Positions 36,191 to 48,515 of a stretch of DNA of 64,000 nt are shown here, one piece after another. Where the stretch lies: NCBI RefSeq assembly GCF_022458985.1, contig NC_061773.1:16340001-16404000 (forward strand), read 5' to 3'. The translations under genes were made by a program, and so were the position numbers. Below the pieces are notes generated by a model. That model was not told the DNA's origin. It saw only the letters and a program-made list of their open reading frames with translations, and did no database searches. This DNA comes from Mugil cephalus (taxonomy: Eukaryota; Chordata; Actinopteri; Mugiliformes; Mugilidae). Positions within the stretch are counted from its first letter, which is position 1. Each line of letters begins with the position of its first letter.

Positions 36191-36421
36191 CGCAGCCAGT
36201 GTGCGAAGAGAGCAGCGTGGGGTTTGAACGAGCAGGACAACACAAGTAAACCGAGTAATGTCCGTGTTTCCAACATCCAGTGCGGGTTCAGATATTACCA
36301 GGTGCCGGTAACGTAGGTGTATAAAACGTTGAGAAGGACCTGGGACCAGGGTCTGTTGTATTGAGAAGAGGGGACGTCCTCGCCGTGTGTGTAGCCATCT
36401 CTCTCAGAGACCAAGGAGCCG
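36191..36421 (+). promoter_or_regulatory. tomm34: tomm34 promoter and non-coding first exon
   Basis: A donor (GAGCCG|GTAAGA, exon end 36421) closes a probable untranslated exon whose start I cannot fix. The 3' partner is the acceptor at 37167-37168, leaving a 22-bp leader before the ATG. The upstream sequence is GC-rich with no TATA box. Confidence 0.5.
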
Positions 36422-36639
36422 GTAAGAACATAGGGCTAACACCTGCTAGCAGTTAGCAGTTAGAGCTAGCCTGTGGGGTTCGTTATCATCAACAGCAACC
36501 TGGGCTTCCCTTAGCACGTGAGCTAACTCAGCTAGTAAGCGATACAGTGTGGGGAGTAAATGTGGTTTAAACTAAATACAAGTTGGATTATGAAACCACG
36601 AGTGTCTCAACTTTTTTTTAGTTCCGACGAACTGTCATT

Positions 36640-36842
36640 AGCGGTTACAACTATTAGCAGTTAGCTTTGCAACTGTTAGCTGCGGCTAGCTGAGCAACTG
36701 TTAGCTGGTAGCTCAGCAACTGTTAGCAGGTAGCTAACACAGTTAGATAGATGGGTAGTTGGATAAATGGTTAGATAGATGGATAGATAGACAGATGGCT
36801 GGGTGGATAGACAGACAGATAGACAGACAGATAGAGACAGAC

Positions 36843-36875
<33 letters not shown>

Positions 36876-36940
36876 CATACATACATACATACATAGATAC
36901 ATACATAGACAGATAGTGAGATAGATAGACAGATAGTGAG
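36640..36940. repeat. Minisatellite-like and GATA/GACA microsatellite tract
   Basis: First come three spaced copies of GCAACTGTTAGC (about 36669-36735). A mixed (GATA)n/(GACA)n/(ATAC)n tract of about 190 bp follows. It lies in tomm34 intron 1, and on the - strand it yields a long but meaningless Tyr/Leu/Ser-rich frame. Confidence 0.9.
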
Positions 36941-37190
36941 ATGACAGAGTTGTCTGAGACTCTTGGAGAAGGTGATATGTTGTCTGTGTATTGTGTGGTG
37001 GAAAGGGTGGGCAGGGTAATCTGTGATCGTTTTAGTTTTAGTGTCCTCCTCTCCGCCACCACTTGAAAAGTTTCCCGATGACAGAGCCAGCCTTCCTGGT
37101 CAGTTTATAAGAACTTCATTTGCAATTTATTTTACATTTCTTCTTCTTTCGTCTTTTACATTTCTCAGGTTGGCAAGTTAACAAGAAGAC

Positions 37191-40100
37191 ATGCCTCAGA
37201 AACAGAAGTCCAAGTCCTGGACGGAGCTGAAACAAGCTGGAAATGATAGTTTCAAGACGGGCCAGTACGGGGAGGCCACCAATTTTTACAGCCAGGCAAT
37301 CAAAGAGCTGGAGAAGTCCAGTAAGTATTATTTGACTATAGCCAGTTATCTACACAGGGCAGCGTATGTATCCGTATCTGCCTGAAACCTAGAAGAAGTC
37401 AGCTATAGCTGCCTCTCACTTACTGTAACTGTTATTGAAAATAAGGTAATAACTGATGTGAGATCTTAACAAGTTATTGAAACTGACAAAGATTTGATTC
37501 AAGTCAGATCATTTCCACTCTCGTTTTTTCCACCTGAGTAGGTCTCGCTTCCCGTGTTCATCTTGCCAGATGGTTTTGTCTTTGTATGTCAGCTCAACAG
37601 ACAGCTCAGGGTGTTTTTACTGCTTTTAAAAGAGACTCTTTTTCCCTGTTAAGGTAAAAAAAACCCAGAAGACTTGGGCATTTTGTACTCAAACCGTGCA
37701 GCCAGCTACCTGAAGGATGGCAACTGTGGGGAGTGTGTGAAAGACTGTAACATGTAAGTGTTTTATTGCTAATTTATATTTGAACTCTCTTACGTTTCAT
37801 ACCTGTTTTTGTTTGTATTTCTACGTTCAGATGTGGCGTAAATATCCTAAGAATACCAGAAAACTGAGAATGTGTAAAAGGCCCTCTTTAATGGAAACTT
37901 CAGCCATAACATTATGAATACTTACACGTGAAATGAATAACACAAATGATCATAACACCTGTTAGTTGATGCGATATATTAGGCAGCCAACGATCATTTT
38001 GTCCTCAAACTTGATGTGAGAAGACAAAGATGTTGGATATTAAACCAGTTAGGGTGCCTACGCTGACTGATCTATGGAGGCCCCAGTTTGCAACTTGCAA
38101 TAAGGATCTGATCCTAACGTCTTGGTGCCAGATACCACAGCACACCTTCAGAGGTCTAGTAGATGCCACGCCGCCAAGGCTGGGTCAAGGCTGCTTTAGT
38201 GGCACAAAAGGGACTTAAACACTGACAAAATGTCAAACGTGTAATGTTTATTTGGCTTTGTTTTGTTTTTTTTTGTTTTTTTGTCTCAGGTCTTTAGAGC
38301 TGTTCCCGTTCTATGTGAAGTCTCTACTCCGTCGCGCCGCTGCTTATGAAGCTCTGGAGCGTTACAGGCAGGCTTACGTAGACTACAAAACCTCTCTACT
38401 GATTGACTGCAACATAGCAGCTGCTCATGACGGCACCAACAGGTAAAAGTTTCAGCTTAATTTGGTGCTGGCGGTATGTTGTCTTTAAACACTCATTTGC
38501 CAGTTCATAAGGTACCTGAGTAAAAACAAATGCATTCCAATGTAATGATCCTATACGAAAGTTAATGTTGAAACAGCATCAGAAAGGTGGTATTTCAAAT
38601 GTGTGATAGTTTTGGAGGTTGTATCTCGCTGTCAGACTGGATTGAATATGGATGGATGTAAAGCACCGCGTGACATGTTTCAGTTTCTTTTCTGTTAACG
38701 TCCTTTTCACTGTCTTCCGTTTCTCAGGATGACGAAGGCCCTCACAGAGGCCGACGGTCCGTCATGGAGAGAAAAGCTTCCTCCCATCCCCACGGTGCCT
38801 CTGGCCGTGAGGGAGAAACTTGCCCAGACAGCTGCAAGCAGCGCAACCACACAACCGAAACCTACACCGCAACAGAACGGCACCAAACAAACGAGCAAGC
38901 CTGGTATACACATTTATGTCACTAGCGCATAAAGAAATAATATAATTCAGAAGCCCTGTTTGCACAGTGCTCGTTTTATCCTCTGAACTATAGCAAAGTA
39001 TGTAATATCATTTTCTGTGATCTTAATCCTGTGCAAATTGGTTATGTCTGTGACGTGGGAAGTAAAAACCACAAATTACCTACTAGGTCATTTCTGCCTC
39101 TTTTCACTTAAGAATTTTGAAGGCTGTGTTGTAAATCATAGCTTGGACAGATGTTTTGGTGCAAAGTCAAGATGTCGCTGGGTGCAGACACATTCGAAGC
39201 TCAAAACCATCAAACAAAACCGTGAAGGATGCGCAGATGGATGACACGTGTGGCAGGAGATTTACATGTGTTGCACAGGATTGGTACATGTTTGGGCAGC
39301 TTTAGTAACTTAATAAATAACTAAAACATGGTTTAATGAGACTCTGTTGATGCCGGGGGTAGAATTTACACAATATCTGTCAATATTTAAATCAGATTCA
39401 CCTTTACTGATGTGATGAACACGTTAATGCACCACTGAATAAAATCCAACACTTGAAATCTGCTGCCATCCAAGTCATCCAGTTCATCATCTTTCACAAT
39501 TCTGTTCTTCTGAGGAAACAAAACTGTGAGAAAATAAAAATGAAGAGTTGCCTGTTTGTACTGGATTAGTTTTGTCACAGGACCTCTGTTTTAGGAGTAA
39601 TATGGTTGATAGTTTGCAGTGTAATTTTTACTTGTGGTATTATGGCCGTGGCAGATTCACACAGGAACACGCAGTTATCACAAATTACTGGAGGACCCCA
39701 GGTAAAAGTAGTGCTGTGCATTTGCACAGGATAAGCAGACATGGAGAGGGTTGTACTTTCTCAATCACATTTAATCTTCATAGTAATGGTAATCCCATTC
39801 CGAATAGTGTTCTTATGAATAATATGGGTTGTGTTAAATTTATTTAGCATAGAGACCAACTTTGTTTTGGTAAATTTACCCCTTGTATTTGTAACGGCAT
39901 AATTTAAGGAGCGGGGCAGATTTAAATCCTTCTCTTTTCTGCCCGCCTTCTGACCAGCTCCCAGTGATAAAGACTTAAAGAAAGGCCAGGCCCTGAAAGA
40001 AGAAGGCAACGCCCTGGTGAAGAAAGGAGAGCACAAGAAGGCCATAGAGAAGTACAGCCAGAGCCTAAAGCTCAACCCCACGGAGGTGACGACCTACACC

Positions 40101-43100
40101 AACCGGTGAGACACATCTTCACATGCATACATATTCCACATATTTATCAGTGTATTATTACAGGTGTAATGAGTCAGCTGAGATTATGAGTTGATAATTG
40201 AGTAGTGATGCACCGATACATCGGCTGAACATCGGTATCGGCCGATATTCTCCTCATTAATTACCGTCGTGCATTTTCCTTGATCAGCTGAAACAAGGTG
40301 TCAGTTGTGTGGTGGAACTTCAGTCTCTGAGAAAGACTATTGAGTGAGACTCAAGGCTTTGACAGTACTGTGGGACATGGACGCAGTGACCTACGCATGT
40401 AGCCACCCAAACACTAGTTAGCGCCTGCAGAAATAAACATCCTGCAGAAGCATCAAAGCAAATGACTGATTTTTTTTCATTCTGTGCGAAAAAAAAACAG
40501 GAGGTTAAAGATAAACCTGATTGAATTTGTGCTCACTGGGATGAAGAGATGATGAGATGAAGAGAGGAATCGGCCAAACTGTTATTTTAAACATCGGTGC
40601 ATCCCTGTAATTAACGTATCTCATCAACACGACTGACATCCAGTGAAGTATTACATAAATATACATCAAAACCTCCTGAAAGTAGACAAAAGAGAACACA
40701 ATTAAGCAAATGAGACAGAAATATTATACTTTGATATTTGTTTCATTTAAGAAAACAACAATATAACTTATCTCTGAGGGTGAAATTAGAGTCTATCCAG
40801 TTAATGTTAATGATGACACGGTGACTACGATGCAGTAACAGGGCTTTAATTTAAGTGTAAATATCAGAGTTCAAACCTATGGAAGTGACATTAGTATTCG
40901 TTTTAAACAAGATGATAACTAACATATCACAGCAACACTCCTGACATCCAGTGACGTATTAAATGAATAAAAACACTTCCACACTGGTTTCACTGTGATA
41001 GTTGCTGGAGCCCTTGAGTTCAAGCTGAAAGCCGTTCACTAACGAGCTCGTCTTTAAGACGGAGGCTCTCAGACGTTTGATTTGGGCTGTACTCTGCCAT
41101 CAGGGCGCTGTGCTACCTGTCGGTGAAGCAGTACAGAGACGCCATCAGAGACTGCGACGAGGCCCTGGTGATTGACGGCAGCAACGTCAAGGCGCTCTAC
41201 AGGAGGGCTCAGGCTCACAAGGAACTCAAGGTAAGAGCTCGACTCTTCATCTCCGCCTCGGCCTGTCGCTCCCGCGTGGACCGATCAGGTTTCCAAAAGT
41301 GTGGAGAGGTTTTCATGGTGGGCGAAAAATAAATAAAAAATAATAATAATAATAATAATAAAAAAAGCATTTCCTGCATTGATAATTTCTTATGTTTCCC
41401 AAGGCAGCTTTTCCTCATCAGTATTGTACACACAGAGGACACAGTCGGCTCAGCACTCTAGGGAAACAGTGAATTGTGAACAGTGTAAAATAAGGAGCCA
41501 CGAACACGAGTAGCTAACGTAGCCACGCAGCCACTAGACACGGATCAACAAGCTGATTTTCTACCTCATTAACATCGGGTTTTTTTTAGCTGGACGTCTA
41601 GTGTGGATAACAGCGAAGTCAAGAGTCGGGTTTATAACACACAATTGTGATCAGAAGAGAAATAACTGCTGCTGGGAAAATTGTAAAATCCCATCGCAAA
41701 CAAAAGAGAAAACATGTAAAGCTCAAAAGAAAAGTCCAAGACACTCCCCTAGCTCTAAAAAACAAACAAATAAATAAAAAGCCTTTATTAAGACGGCTAC
41801 TGAATGAATGACAGAAATCACACCCTGAAGAAGGCTGGAGCGTGGGTTGTATCCCAGTGTCCGTTTTTTTTTTACTACTTATATGTTAAACCTTTTCTTT
41901 ATGAAGTAGCCATCTATTAAAGGCTTCTTATATATTTTTTCCAGCTAGAGGAGTGCCTTGGACTTTTCATTTTGAGCTTTTCTATTTATGTCCCTTTCCA
42001 AAGAGCACATGCATTAAAAAAAAAAAGCTTCCTGAGCACACTGGACTGTTTGTTTGTTTTTCTCTCAAAAGAAAAAATGTATTTGCATGATGACGTTACA
42101 GTGGCTGTGTTTTACATAGAATTTTTCAACGGAAGAAATATTTCTCATTAAAGATCCCAACCTAACTGTTTAAGCCTCGGACCAGATTTTAAATTTGTCA
42201 CGTTTTTACCGTTAAGGGACAAAAGTGTCCTCTTCAAAAACGCCCTAAAAGTAGCACATGTTAATATTTTTATATTTTTTTACATAAATCTTTTAATCTA
42301 CTTCAGTACTAATAATAAGTTCGATTTTTTTTCCTGACTTTTAAACCTTAATATGCCTGGGTTTATTTTTATTAGAGCCTTGGACATGTCAGTGATTAGT
42401 AGCAACATTTATTTTCAAAACACTAATTAAAACCCATTGAAATTCCAGTTAGAAATATCAAAATCTGCTAGGAAATGTGCAGGAAATGCAGGAAATCTTA
42501 AAGAAGAAGAAGAATGTTTTGTTCCTCTGAATTTACATTTATAACACTGAATCCATCGAGTAGAAGAAAATGACCGGGATGATTCTAAAGTTTAAACTCC
42601 TTTTCAAACGCTCTACCTCCGCGTTTCTGTCCCTGCTGGAAACTCTTCACCTGATGTTTACCCCACGTAGAGCAAACATGCCGAGAAATAATGGATTTGT
42701 TCCAACCAGCAGATCAACAGTTTACATGATGGTGCTGAATGGATTATCAGAGGTTTACACCACCTCTCTAAATCAGATTAAAAAGTGCTTCTGTTCAGGC
42801 CGGTCTTATCTGATTGAGGTGGTTACATGAAGTTTTTGTGTTCCAAAAAATAATTCATCTTAAGGTATAAATACACAGGTTGTGTTAACTCGTATGTGTT
42901 TCTTAGCTCTTAGTGGAAAATTTAATTATATATTGATAGATTCTGTATATTGTACAGCAGCTATAGATCAAAATGTGTTACTAGTCGTGAAACAACAACC
43001 ATAGGACTCGGTCGGCAGCATTTTCCAGCTTGAACGCCGACCGTTTCTCGTCGTGCTGCATTCGATTTTTAATTAAAAATGTTCCGTGTGACCCGTCCAG

Positions 43101-43202
43101 GACGTGAAAGCCTGCGTGGAGGACCTGAACACTCTACTGAAAGTGGAACCAAAGAACTCGGCCGCCGTCAAGCTGCTGCAGGAAGTGCAGAAGAAAAAGT
43201 GA
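37191..43202 (+). CDS. tomm34: Mitochondrial import receptor subunit TOM34 (TPR co-chaperone)
   Basis: A cytosolic co-chaperone that binds Hsp70 and Hsp90 and helps deliver mitochondrial precursors. The coding exons are 37191-37320, 37654-37753, 38290-38442, 38728-38903, 39958-40105, 41104-41230 and 43101-43202, joining into 311 codons plus TGA; human is 309. (With the untranslated first exon this makes 8 exons, 7 of them coding.) It has two clusters of three TPR motifs, about residues 10-120 and 193-302. Both carry the full carboxylate-clamp set for EEVD tails: K14, N18, N57, K87, R91 and K200, N204, N235, K265, R269. The clusters are joined by a polar linker (about 150-187, rich in Thr/Gln/Pro/Lys). 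It ends KLLQEVQKKK. There is no signal or membrane segment, as expected. It converges with ywhab, as TOMM34 and YWHAB do in human (with PABPC1L between them there). Confidence 0.95.
37893..38235 (+). mobile_element. Tc1/mariner relic, internally deleted (tomm34 intron)
   Basis: The left end 'cagccataacattatgaata' is joined to the transposase 3' part ('gcctacgctgactgatc', 'atggaggccccagtttgcaa', 'cttggtgccagataccacag', 'cacaccttcagaggtctagt'). Most of the gene is missing. Confidence 0.75.
38494..38640. repeat. Dispersed repeat, copy 1 ('gccagttcataaggtacc')
   Basis: The phrases 'tttgccagttcataaggtac', 'gttaatgttgaaacagcatc' and 'agaaaggtggtatttcaa' recur with changes at 47615-47765. This is a common fish MITE-like sequence. 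Confidence 0.6.
40204..40612. mobile_element. hAT-type MITE (about 410 bp)
   Basis: The left end TAGTGATGCACCGAT and the right end ATCGGTGCATCCCTG are inverted copies (13 of 15 match). The 8-bp flanks taattgag and taattaac agree in 6 positions and may be a decayed target duplication. There is no coding capacity. It is nested in the tomm34 intron 40106-41103. Confidence 0.75.
41338..41365. repeat. (AAT)n microsatellite
   Basis: A run of AAT triplets followed by an A run, in the last tomm34 intron. Confidence 0.9.
41815..41995. repeat. Dispersed retroelement tail
   Basis: The phrases 'cctgaagaaggctggagcgt', 'tattaaaggcttcttatata' and 'gagtgccttggacttttca' are typical of a widespread fish retroelement 3' end. 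It is followed by A/T-rich intron sequence to 43100 without a recognisable feature. Confidence 0.5.
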
Positions 43203-44803
43203 AGCGGGCACCGGGGGACTCTGGAGGCGGCGGTAAGGATCTGTCGCTGCACTGCGTTCTGAAAAGAAAGAGCCAGACGGGCCGACTGCTTTTGTAAGAG
43301 CGGCGGAAGAAGCAGCTGAGCACATAGACTGTACGGAAGTAGTGGACGTTGCCTCTAGGTCTGAAACGTGCAGCCAGTTCCTTGTGACGGCCAGCAGGGG
43401 GTGCCTTCACTGAAGTCAGACTGTGTGTCTATGAGAAAATGATATTGTTCCCTCACTAAAAATTTTCCTGGTGAGTTTATGGTCTCAACTAAGCAGAGTA
43501 TGTCTTAGGGTGCAGCCACCTCCTGATGGACCATTTGCATTCACCTGTTCATAAGTATGTAGACATAGCAGCACGTATTATGACACCCTTACATGGTTTT
43601 TTCATTGTTGTCCATGTCTTAGAGAGTCAGTCTTTTACTATCTCTGTTAATTTAACTAGTTATTGTAACCAAGGTAGTTAGGGATAAGTTTTTTAGTCAA
43701 AGCCAGATAATAAAATAAAGTAAAATGTTTTATTGCTAAACTAATGCACTTCTAGTTCAAAAGCAACGTGCTGCTTTAAGGTCCAGTAAATTCTTATATC
43801 TATACATGAGGATGTGTCAGTCCACCCCTCACCTAAAAACAGCAACGAAAGAAAAGGAATGAAAATATTTGTCCAAAAAGCCACCATGTGACATCAGCAT
43901 CGCAGCGTCCACTTCTTCAGTTCAGTCTATGTCCAGGCAGTGACACGATCCGACCCGCTTCGTCTCAAACCACCGGGCCTGTGTTTCCCAAAAAGCTCCT
44001 CGACTCCGAACACGCGTTTGATCTGTTCACGATCGCGTCAACAAACACGAGCTCGGCCTCGAGGAGCTTCCAGAAAACGCAGCTCTGGTCGTTCGGGTGA
44101 AGAACTTGTGGCGTGTTTTTTATTAAAAAAAACGAAGACGCGTCGCCATTTTCAGCCTCGGAAATGTTTGTATCTGATCTGTTTTAGTTTGTCGGCTTTA
44201 AGTCATCCAGTATTTATGTTTATTTATATGAACCGAAATTACTGACATGTCATCCTGAGATTAAACCGTGACACCGTCATTATTAGTAATAATGAAGTTT
44301 AGCAGGTTGCAAGAGGCCATCGACCAAAGGCACTGTCAGATCCAACTAATGTTATGTACAAAATCACCTGTAAAGTCATTAGTTGCTAATGTGTAAAAAT
44401 ATTGGACTTAAAAGCGTAAATATCATGGAATCCCAAGAAACAAAGAAATGAAGCTCAGACAGAGAATTAAACAAACTTCATACAATCATTGCAGTTCTCT
44501 TTATCTCTCTTTAAAACCGAGACAAAACGTGACTTTTGTCCATATGGTCGCTCATTTATGAGCTAAATGAATCAACTCACTGAAACATTGGTGATCGTTA
44601 AGGTTTATTCTGTCCTATATTTACAAGTTAATGGTCATTTTCACATATTCTACACTCAGGTAGTCTACCTATCTACCTTACATTTGCTTTCCTGATGTTT
44701 TATGTATATGTGTGTGTGAGCTTGTTTTTACCAATGGATAGATATTTAATGGTCATGACATGTGGGGTGGATATGTTTTCCGGATGGCCGTACGTTTGCA
44801 GAG
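43203..44803 (+). other. 3' UTR/flank of tomm34
   Basis: GC-rich for about 200 bp after the stop, then A/T-rich. AATAAAG occurs at about 43713 and is the first good poly(A) signal candidate. Other candidates lie at about 45114-45122 and 45800. A CATAGACTGTA word (about 43324) marks a repeat fragment. Confidence 0.45.
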
Positions 44804-45155
44804 CAGAGGCCTGTACTACGAAGCAGCGTTTGAGACGTCGGTTCCCTTTTTTACCCGAGTAAACCGCCTACGCTGCAGACCGAGCCCGCTTCAGATCCAA
44901 TTCGGTGGCTGTGATGCGGCTCAAAGAAAGAAGCTAAACCGGTCACTTTATCTCCAGTGAGAACGGTTTGAAGCTGGAGCTGCTTTTAACGTATACTATG
45001 CTTCCACTTCTTTGTAATTTTCAACTATTATATCTTGCTCTTAATGTGTAAAATATGCTGCTGCTTAACATTGACGCTCCCATGTCTGGATTTTTAAAAC
45101 TTACTGGGCTCATAACTGCTGAATAAATGAATGAGTTTCGTAGTACAGACCTCTG
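44804..45155. mobile_element. MITE with 21-bp terminal inverted repeats (about 350 bp)
   Basis: The left end CAGAGGCCTGTACTACGAAG (44804-) and the inverse of the right end CAGAGGTCTGTACTACGAAA (45155-) match over 21 bp with only two or three differences. There is no coding sequence inside and I saw no clear target duplication. The 'ctgtactacgaagc' wording is shared with a common fish element family. Confidence 0.75.
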
Positions 45156-45311
45156 TTTTTGTGAGCGTTAGAAATACCGTCATAGTATACATCACTGTGC
45201 ACATTTGGGTTGAATGAATTCGGTAAAGTGCTCTGTCCAACATGTCATCCATATCTCCTCACTATGTCTTGCACTTTTCCATTATTTTAGAGTGTTAAGT
45301 TTTTGTGAACA

Positions 45312-45379
45312 TCAGCTCCTGGTTGAAAGGTCGAACACGTGAACCTCAGCTCCTGGTTGAAAGGTCGAACAAGCGAACC
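45312..45379 (+). repeat. Tandem duplication, two 34-bp units
   Basis: Units 45312-45345 and 45346-45379 start TCAGCTCCTGGTTGAAAGGT and differ at two positions. The first unit contains CACGTG (E-box), which the second has lost. Confidence 0.9.
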
Positions 45380-47614
45380 AAGTACTACTCTCCTTAAACG
45401 GGTCCTTAGAACGTACTGTCTCTTTACACCACCTGATTGTTTTTCCTGTTACTGTGGGGGAGAAGAAGCGAACTCTCTCATTATTGAACCTGCTGTAGCT
45501 CGGCATGTCCCTCCTGCCTGAAGTGCCTGTCTTCATCTTCGCTCTGTTGCACTGGACTAGTTTCTCCTGATCCGCTAAAATAATTCAAATTCGAATGCGT
45601 CGTCGCCTCTCCGCGTATCTGAAGTTGTTCCTTCGGGGAAGGGTTTGAGGCACGTCACGCTTTTTCCACGTTTGCACAGTCGAGCCGGAGACTGCGTGGC
45701 CACGGTCCACAGCACTGCTGCTGGTCGCTAAGAATGTTTTAGCTCACCTTTGTTGTGTTTTATTTTAAGGTTTTGTCAATCTGCTTCTGTTTTAACCGCA
45801 AATAAAGTTAAGAAATAAACATAACTAGAATGAGCGTGTCTGTTTCTTTAAAACGAGACTTAACCTCAATGTTTACCAGAAGGAGACCCCTCCATAACGT
45901 TGGCCCCCCACCACCAAATTCACCATGGTGATCACAGACCTCAGGTTGTCTGGTGACCCCGGATGGAGCAGTGACGTTGTGTTCCTTTCAAAATCCAAGA
46001 AGAGCTAGCTCCATTGGTACGTTAGCAGCGTTTTAAATTCTGATCGATTCACTCGGAAATATTGGGGTGAGGAAATGTACAGGTGGGTTACCTAGGCAAC
46101 CAGAGTACCTGTGATGCGCACTAGTGACCAACTGTGGACGGTGGGGGAAGGCCTTTATATTTGAACAAAGCTGGTTGCTAGTCAGGAACAATAAATGTTA
46201 GATGTCCATTAGAAGTAGCGGCCACTACCTTTGATCATTGTCGTCCGAATGTTGAGGATGAGTTAACCTTGGTCTCTTGCTATTCCAGGTCATTAAAGGT
46301 CTTTTTTTTTTATGATCTCTCTACAAATGGCTGAATTTTACGAACGTTTCGTGTTTGCTTGATGCCACGTCTCCACACGCCTCTGGAATATGAGAGGCAG
46401 GCTAGGCTAACTATTAGCCCCTGTTTCTTGTCTGCATGTTAACAGAACTAGCTGTCTTCCCTATTAGCAAGTAAATAGTGTATTTCCTCAAATGCATCTT
46501 TGGGAGAAAATAAAATAAAAAATAAGCTGCCGGTATCTTTTACATCCTAGCGCAATAAACAAAACTATTGAAAATCAATCTTTCAAGGTATAAAAGGAAA
46601 AAAAAGTCAATTAGTGCACGAGAAAAACCAAGGTACTAGATCTCTGAGATCACTCTGCTGATCTCTGTCCTTCTTGGCTGCCTGAAATCGAAAGTGCAAC
46701 TAAAGAGGCCGAGATGAGAGAGATTTATTTTGGCAGAGCACTCAGACGTGACTCAGATCCGGTCTGGTACAGGTCTCCAATGCGTCTCCATTTGGGGAAG
46801 CAGATGAAGAAGTAAAGAAATACGACGTTTAAAGCAAAGCAGCCGCGTGCTGCGTTTGATGTAGACGGTTTATCTGGAGGCCGTTCAAAATGAAACGGAG
46901 CCCAGTCTGATTTATGCTCAGCATTGTTCTAAAATGACCTTTTACCCAGACACGCTCCCCTCTGGTATGTCCTGTGTGTTCATCCGGATTTGGAAAAAAA
47001 TAAATAAATAAAAAATAATGCACAACAAATTTTCTATTCCAACCTACAGGGACACACACACACACACACACACACAAGCCACCTGATCAGATCCTTGTGC
47101 GTGAATCTAAATCAAGCAGTTGGGCAACCTCTCAAACGTACACTCCCTCGGACCCCTCCCTGTTGACTGTGCGCGCCAGAAAGACAATTCATCAAAAGGT
47201 GACTCACCAGTGAGTCTGGATGTGAGACGAGCGCAGTGACAGAAAAAACAAGTTCAAACAGCTCCAATAAAACTATGAAGAACAGAACCTGACAAATTCA
47301 GGGTGTGTTCCGCTTTGTGGAGGTAGGAGCTCAAGTCCCCGCCGAGAATGGACACGCACAAACGTTTCGTAAGAGACCAATGTGGTCATAGGTCCTAAAA
47401 CAAACGACTTAAGCCATAAAGATAAAGCCCCAACTTTCTCTCAGTGCAAGTTCCAAGTACATGGGCGTGTTGCGATATACAGTCAGCGGTGGCTATTCTC
47501 CAGACCGACGTTGGGAACGCGGAGGCGTCATTGTCTTCCTCGACTGAATCAATTGTGGGTTGTTAATAAAGTTTGTAAAAAAAAAACAAAAAACTGCTTC
47601 TTTTTTTGTTGTAC
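45380..47614. other. Intergenic spacer between tomm34 and ywhab
   Basis: AATAAAG near 45800 could be a distal tomm34 poly(A) signal. A (CA)n tract lies at 47051-47076. No exon-like frame with splice sites was found on either strand. Confidence 0.4.
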
Positions 47615-47765
47615 GCTCCTGTGCCAGTTCATTAGGCGCGCTAAGGTAACAGTCCTGCTCTAAATCCTACCTCCATGACTCATCTAATCTTCAGTCAATG
47701 TCGAAACGGCATCAGAAAGGAGGTAGTTCAACTGAATAGGTGAATTGGATTGTATTTAATTATTG
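47615..47765. repeat. Dispersed repeat, copy 2 ('gccagttcattaggcgcg')
   Basis: The phrases 'tgccagttcattaggcg', 'acagtcctgctctaaatcct', 'aatgtcgaaacggcatcaga' and 'aaggaggtagttcaac' match copy 1 at 38494-38640 and the common fish family. Confidence 0.6.
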
Positions 47766-48349
47766 CTATAATTTAACTTCGCCCAATACAATTCAACAGA
47801 TCTGCCTCCACAATGAACTCAGTTGAGTCAACACTTGACTAGTGTTTTCACTAGTGCGCCTAACGAAATGACAAACGAGTAAACTTTTGGCAGATTTGGC
47901 GCTCGTCAGTTCTCGAGAGGTCTCTGTACCGACCAACATTTGGGGGCATGTAAACACATCAGAGATAGTTCAAGAGGACGAGACGAATCCATGTTGAGCG
48001 CAACACTGAAGACGTGGACGGATCCTGGTCAACTTCTTCTGAATCAATTCAGCCGTTTTAATCAATAAAGTTTGGTTGACAACGTTCAGTTTTATTTCTT
48101 CTACATACATGCTGATGTTTAGATGTCGGATTATTTTTATTTTAGTGTCCATGTTGAATCTTTGATGAGATCTTCAGGGCGAGGTAGTCATCCAGCCAAA
48201 TTTTTCTTCCGTGCATAAGCTATTGAACGTTTATCTTTTCTCTGCAAGTCGTTGGTGCAGTCATTCAGCTACTTTCTTCTGACGCAAATTAAAAAGACTG
48301 TCAAACCGACATTTTTTTCCATGTTCTCTCCAGATACTCCGGCTTCCTC

Positions 48350-48515
48350 CAAACACACGCTAGTTAGGTGCATTGGTGATTCTAAATAGGCCGTAGGTGT
48401 GGGCGTCTCTGTCTTAGCCTGGTTAGATTTGTGACCTGTCCTTTCACCCAGTGACAGCTGGGATGGGCTCCAGTCCCCCGCCATCCTCCGGAGGACAAAC
48501 AGAAAATGAAAGGAC
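48350..48515 (+). repeat. LINE 3' tail fragment
   Basis: The phrases 'ggtgattctaaataggccgt', 'gtgacctgtcctttcaccca', 'cagctgggatgggctccag' and 'aggacaaacagaaaatgaaa' form the typical 3' end of a fish L2-type LINE. Confidence 0.65.

Noticed and set aside
36676-37062. 128-codon - strand frame
   Set aside because: It is mostly the translated GATA/GACA microsatellite (Tyr-Leu-Ser repeats).
42570-42830. 86-codon + strand frame in the last tomm34 intron
   Set aside because: The composition is not protein-like enough, no splice sites fit the tomm34 phase, and the gene is complete without it.
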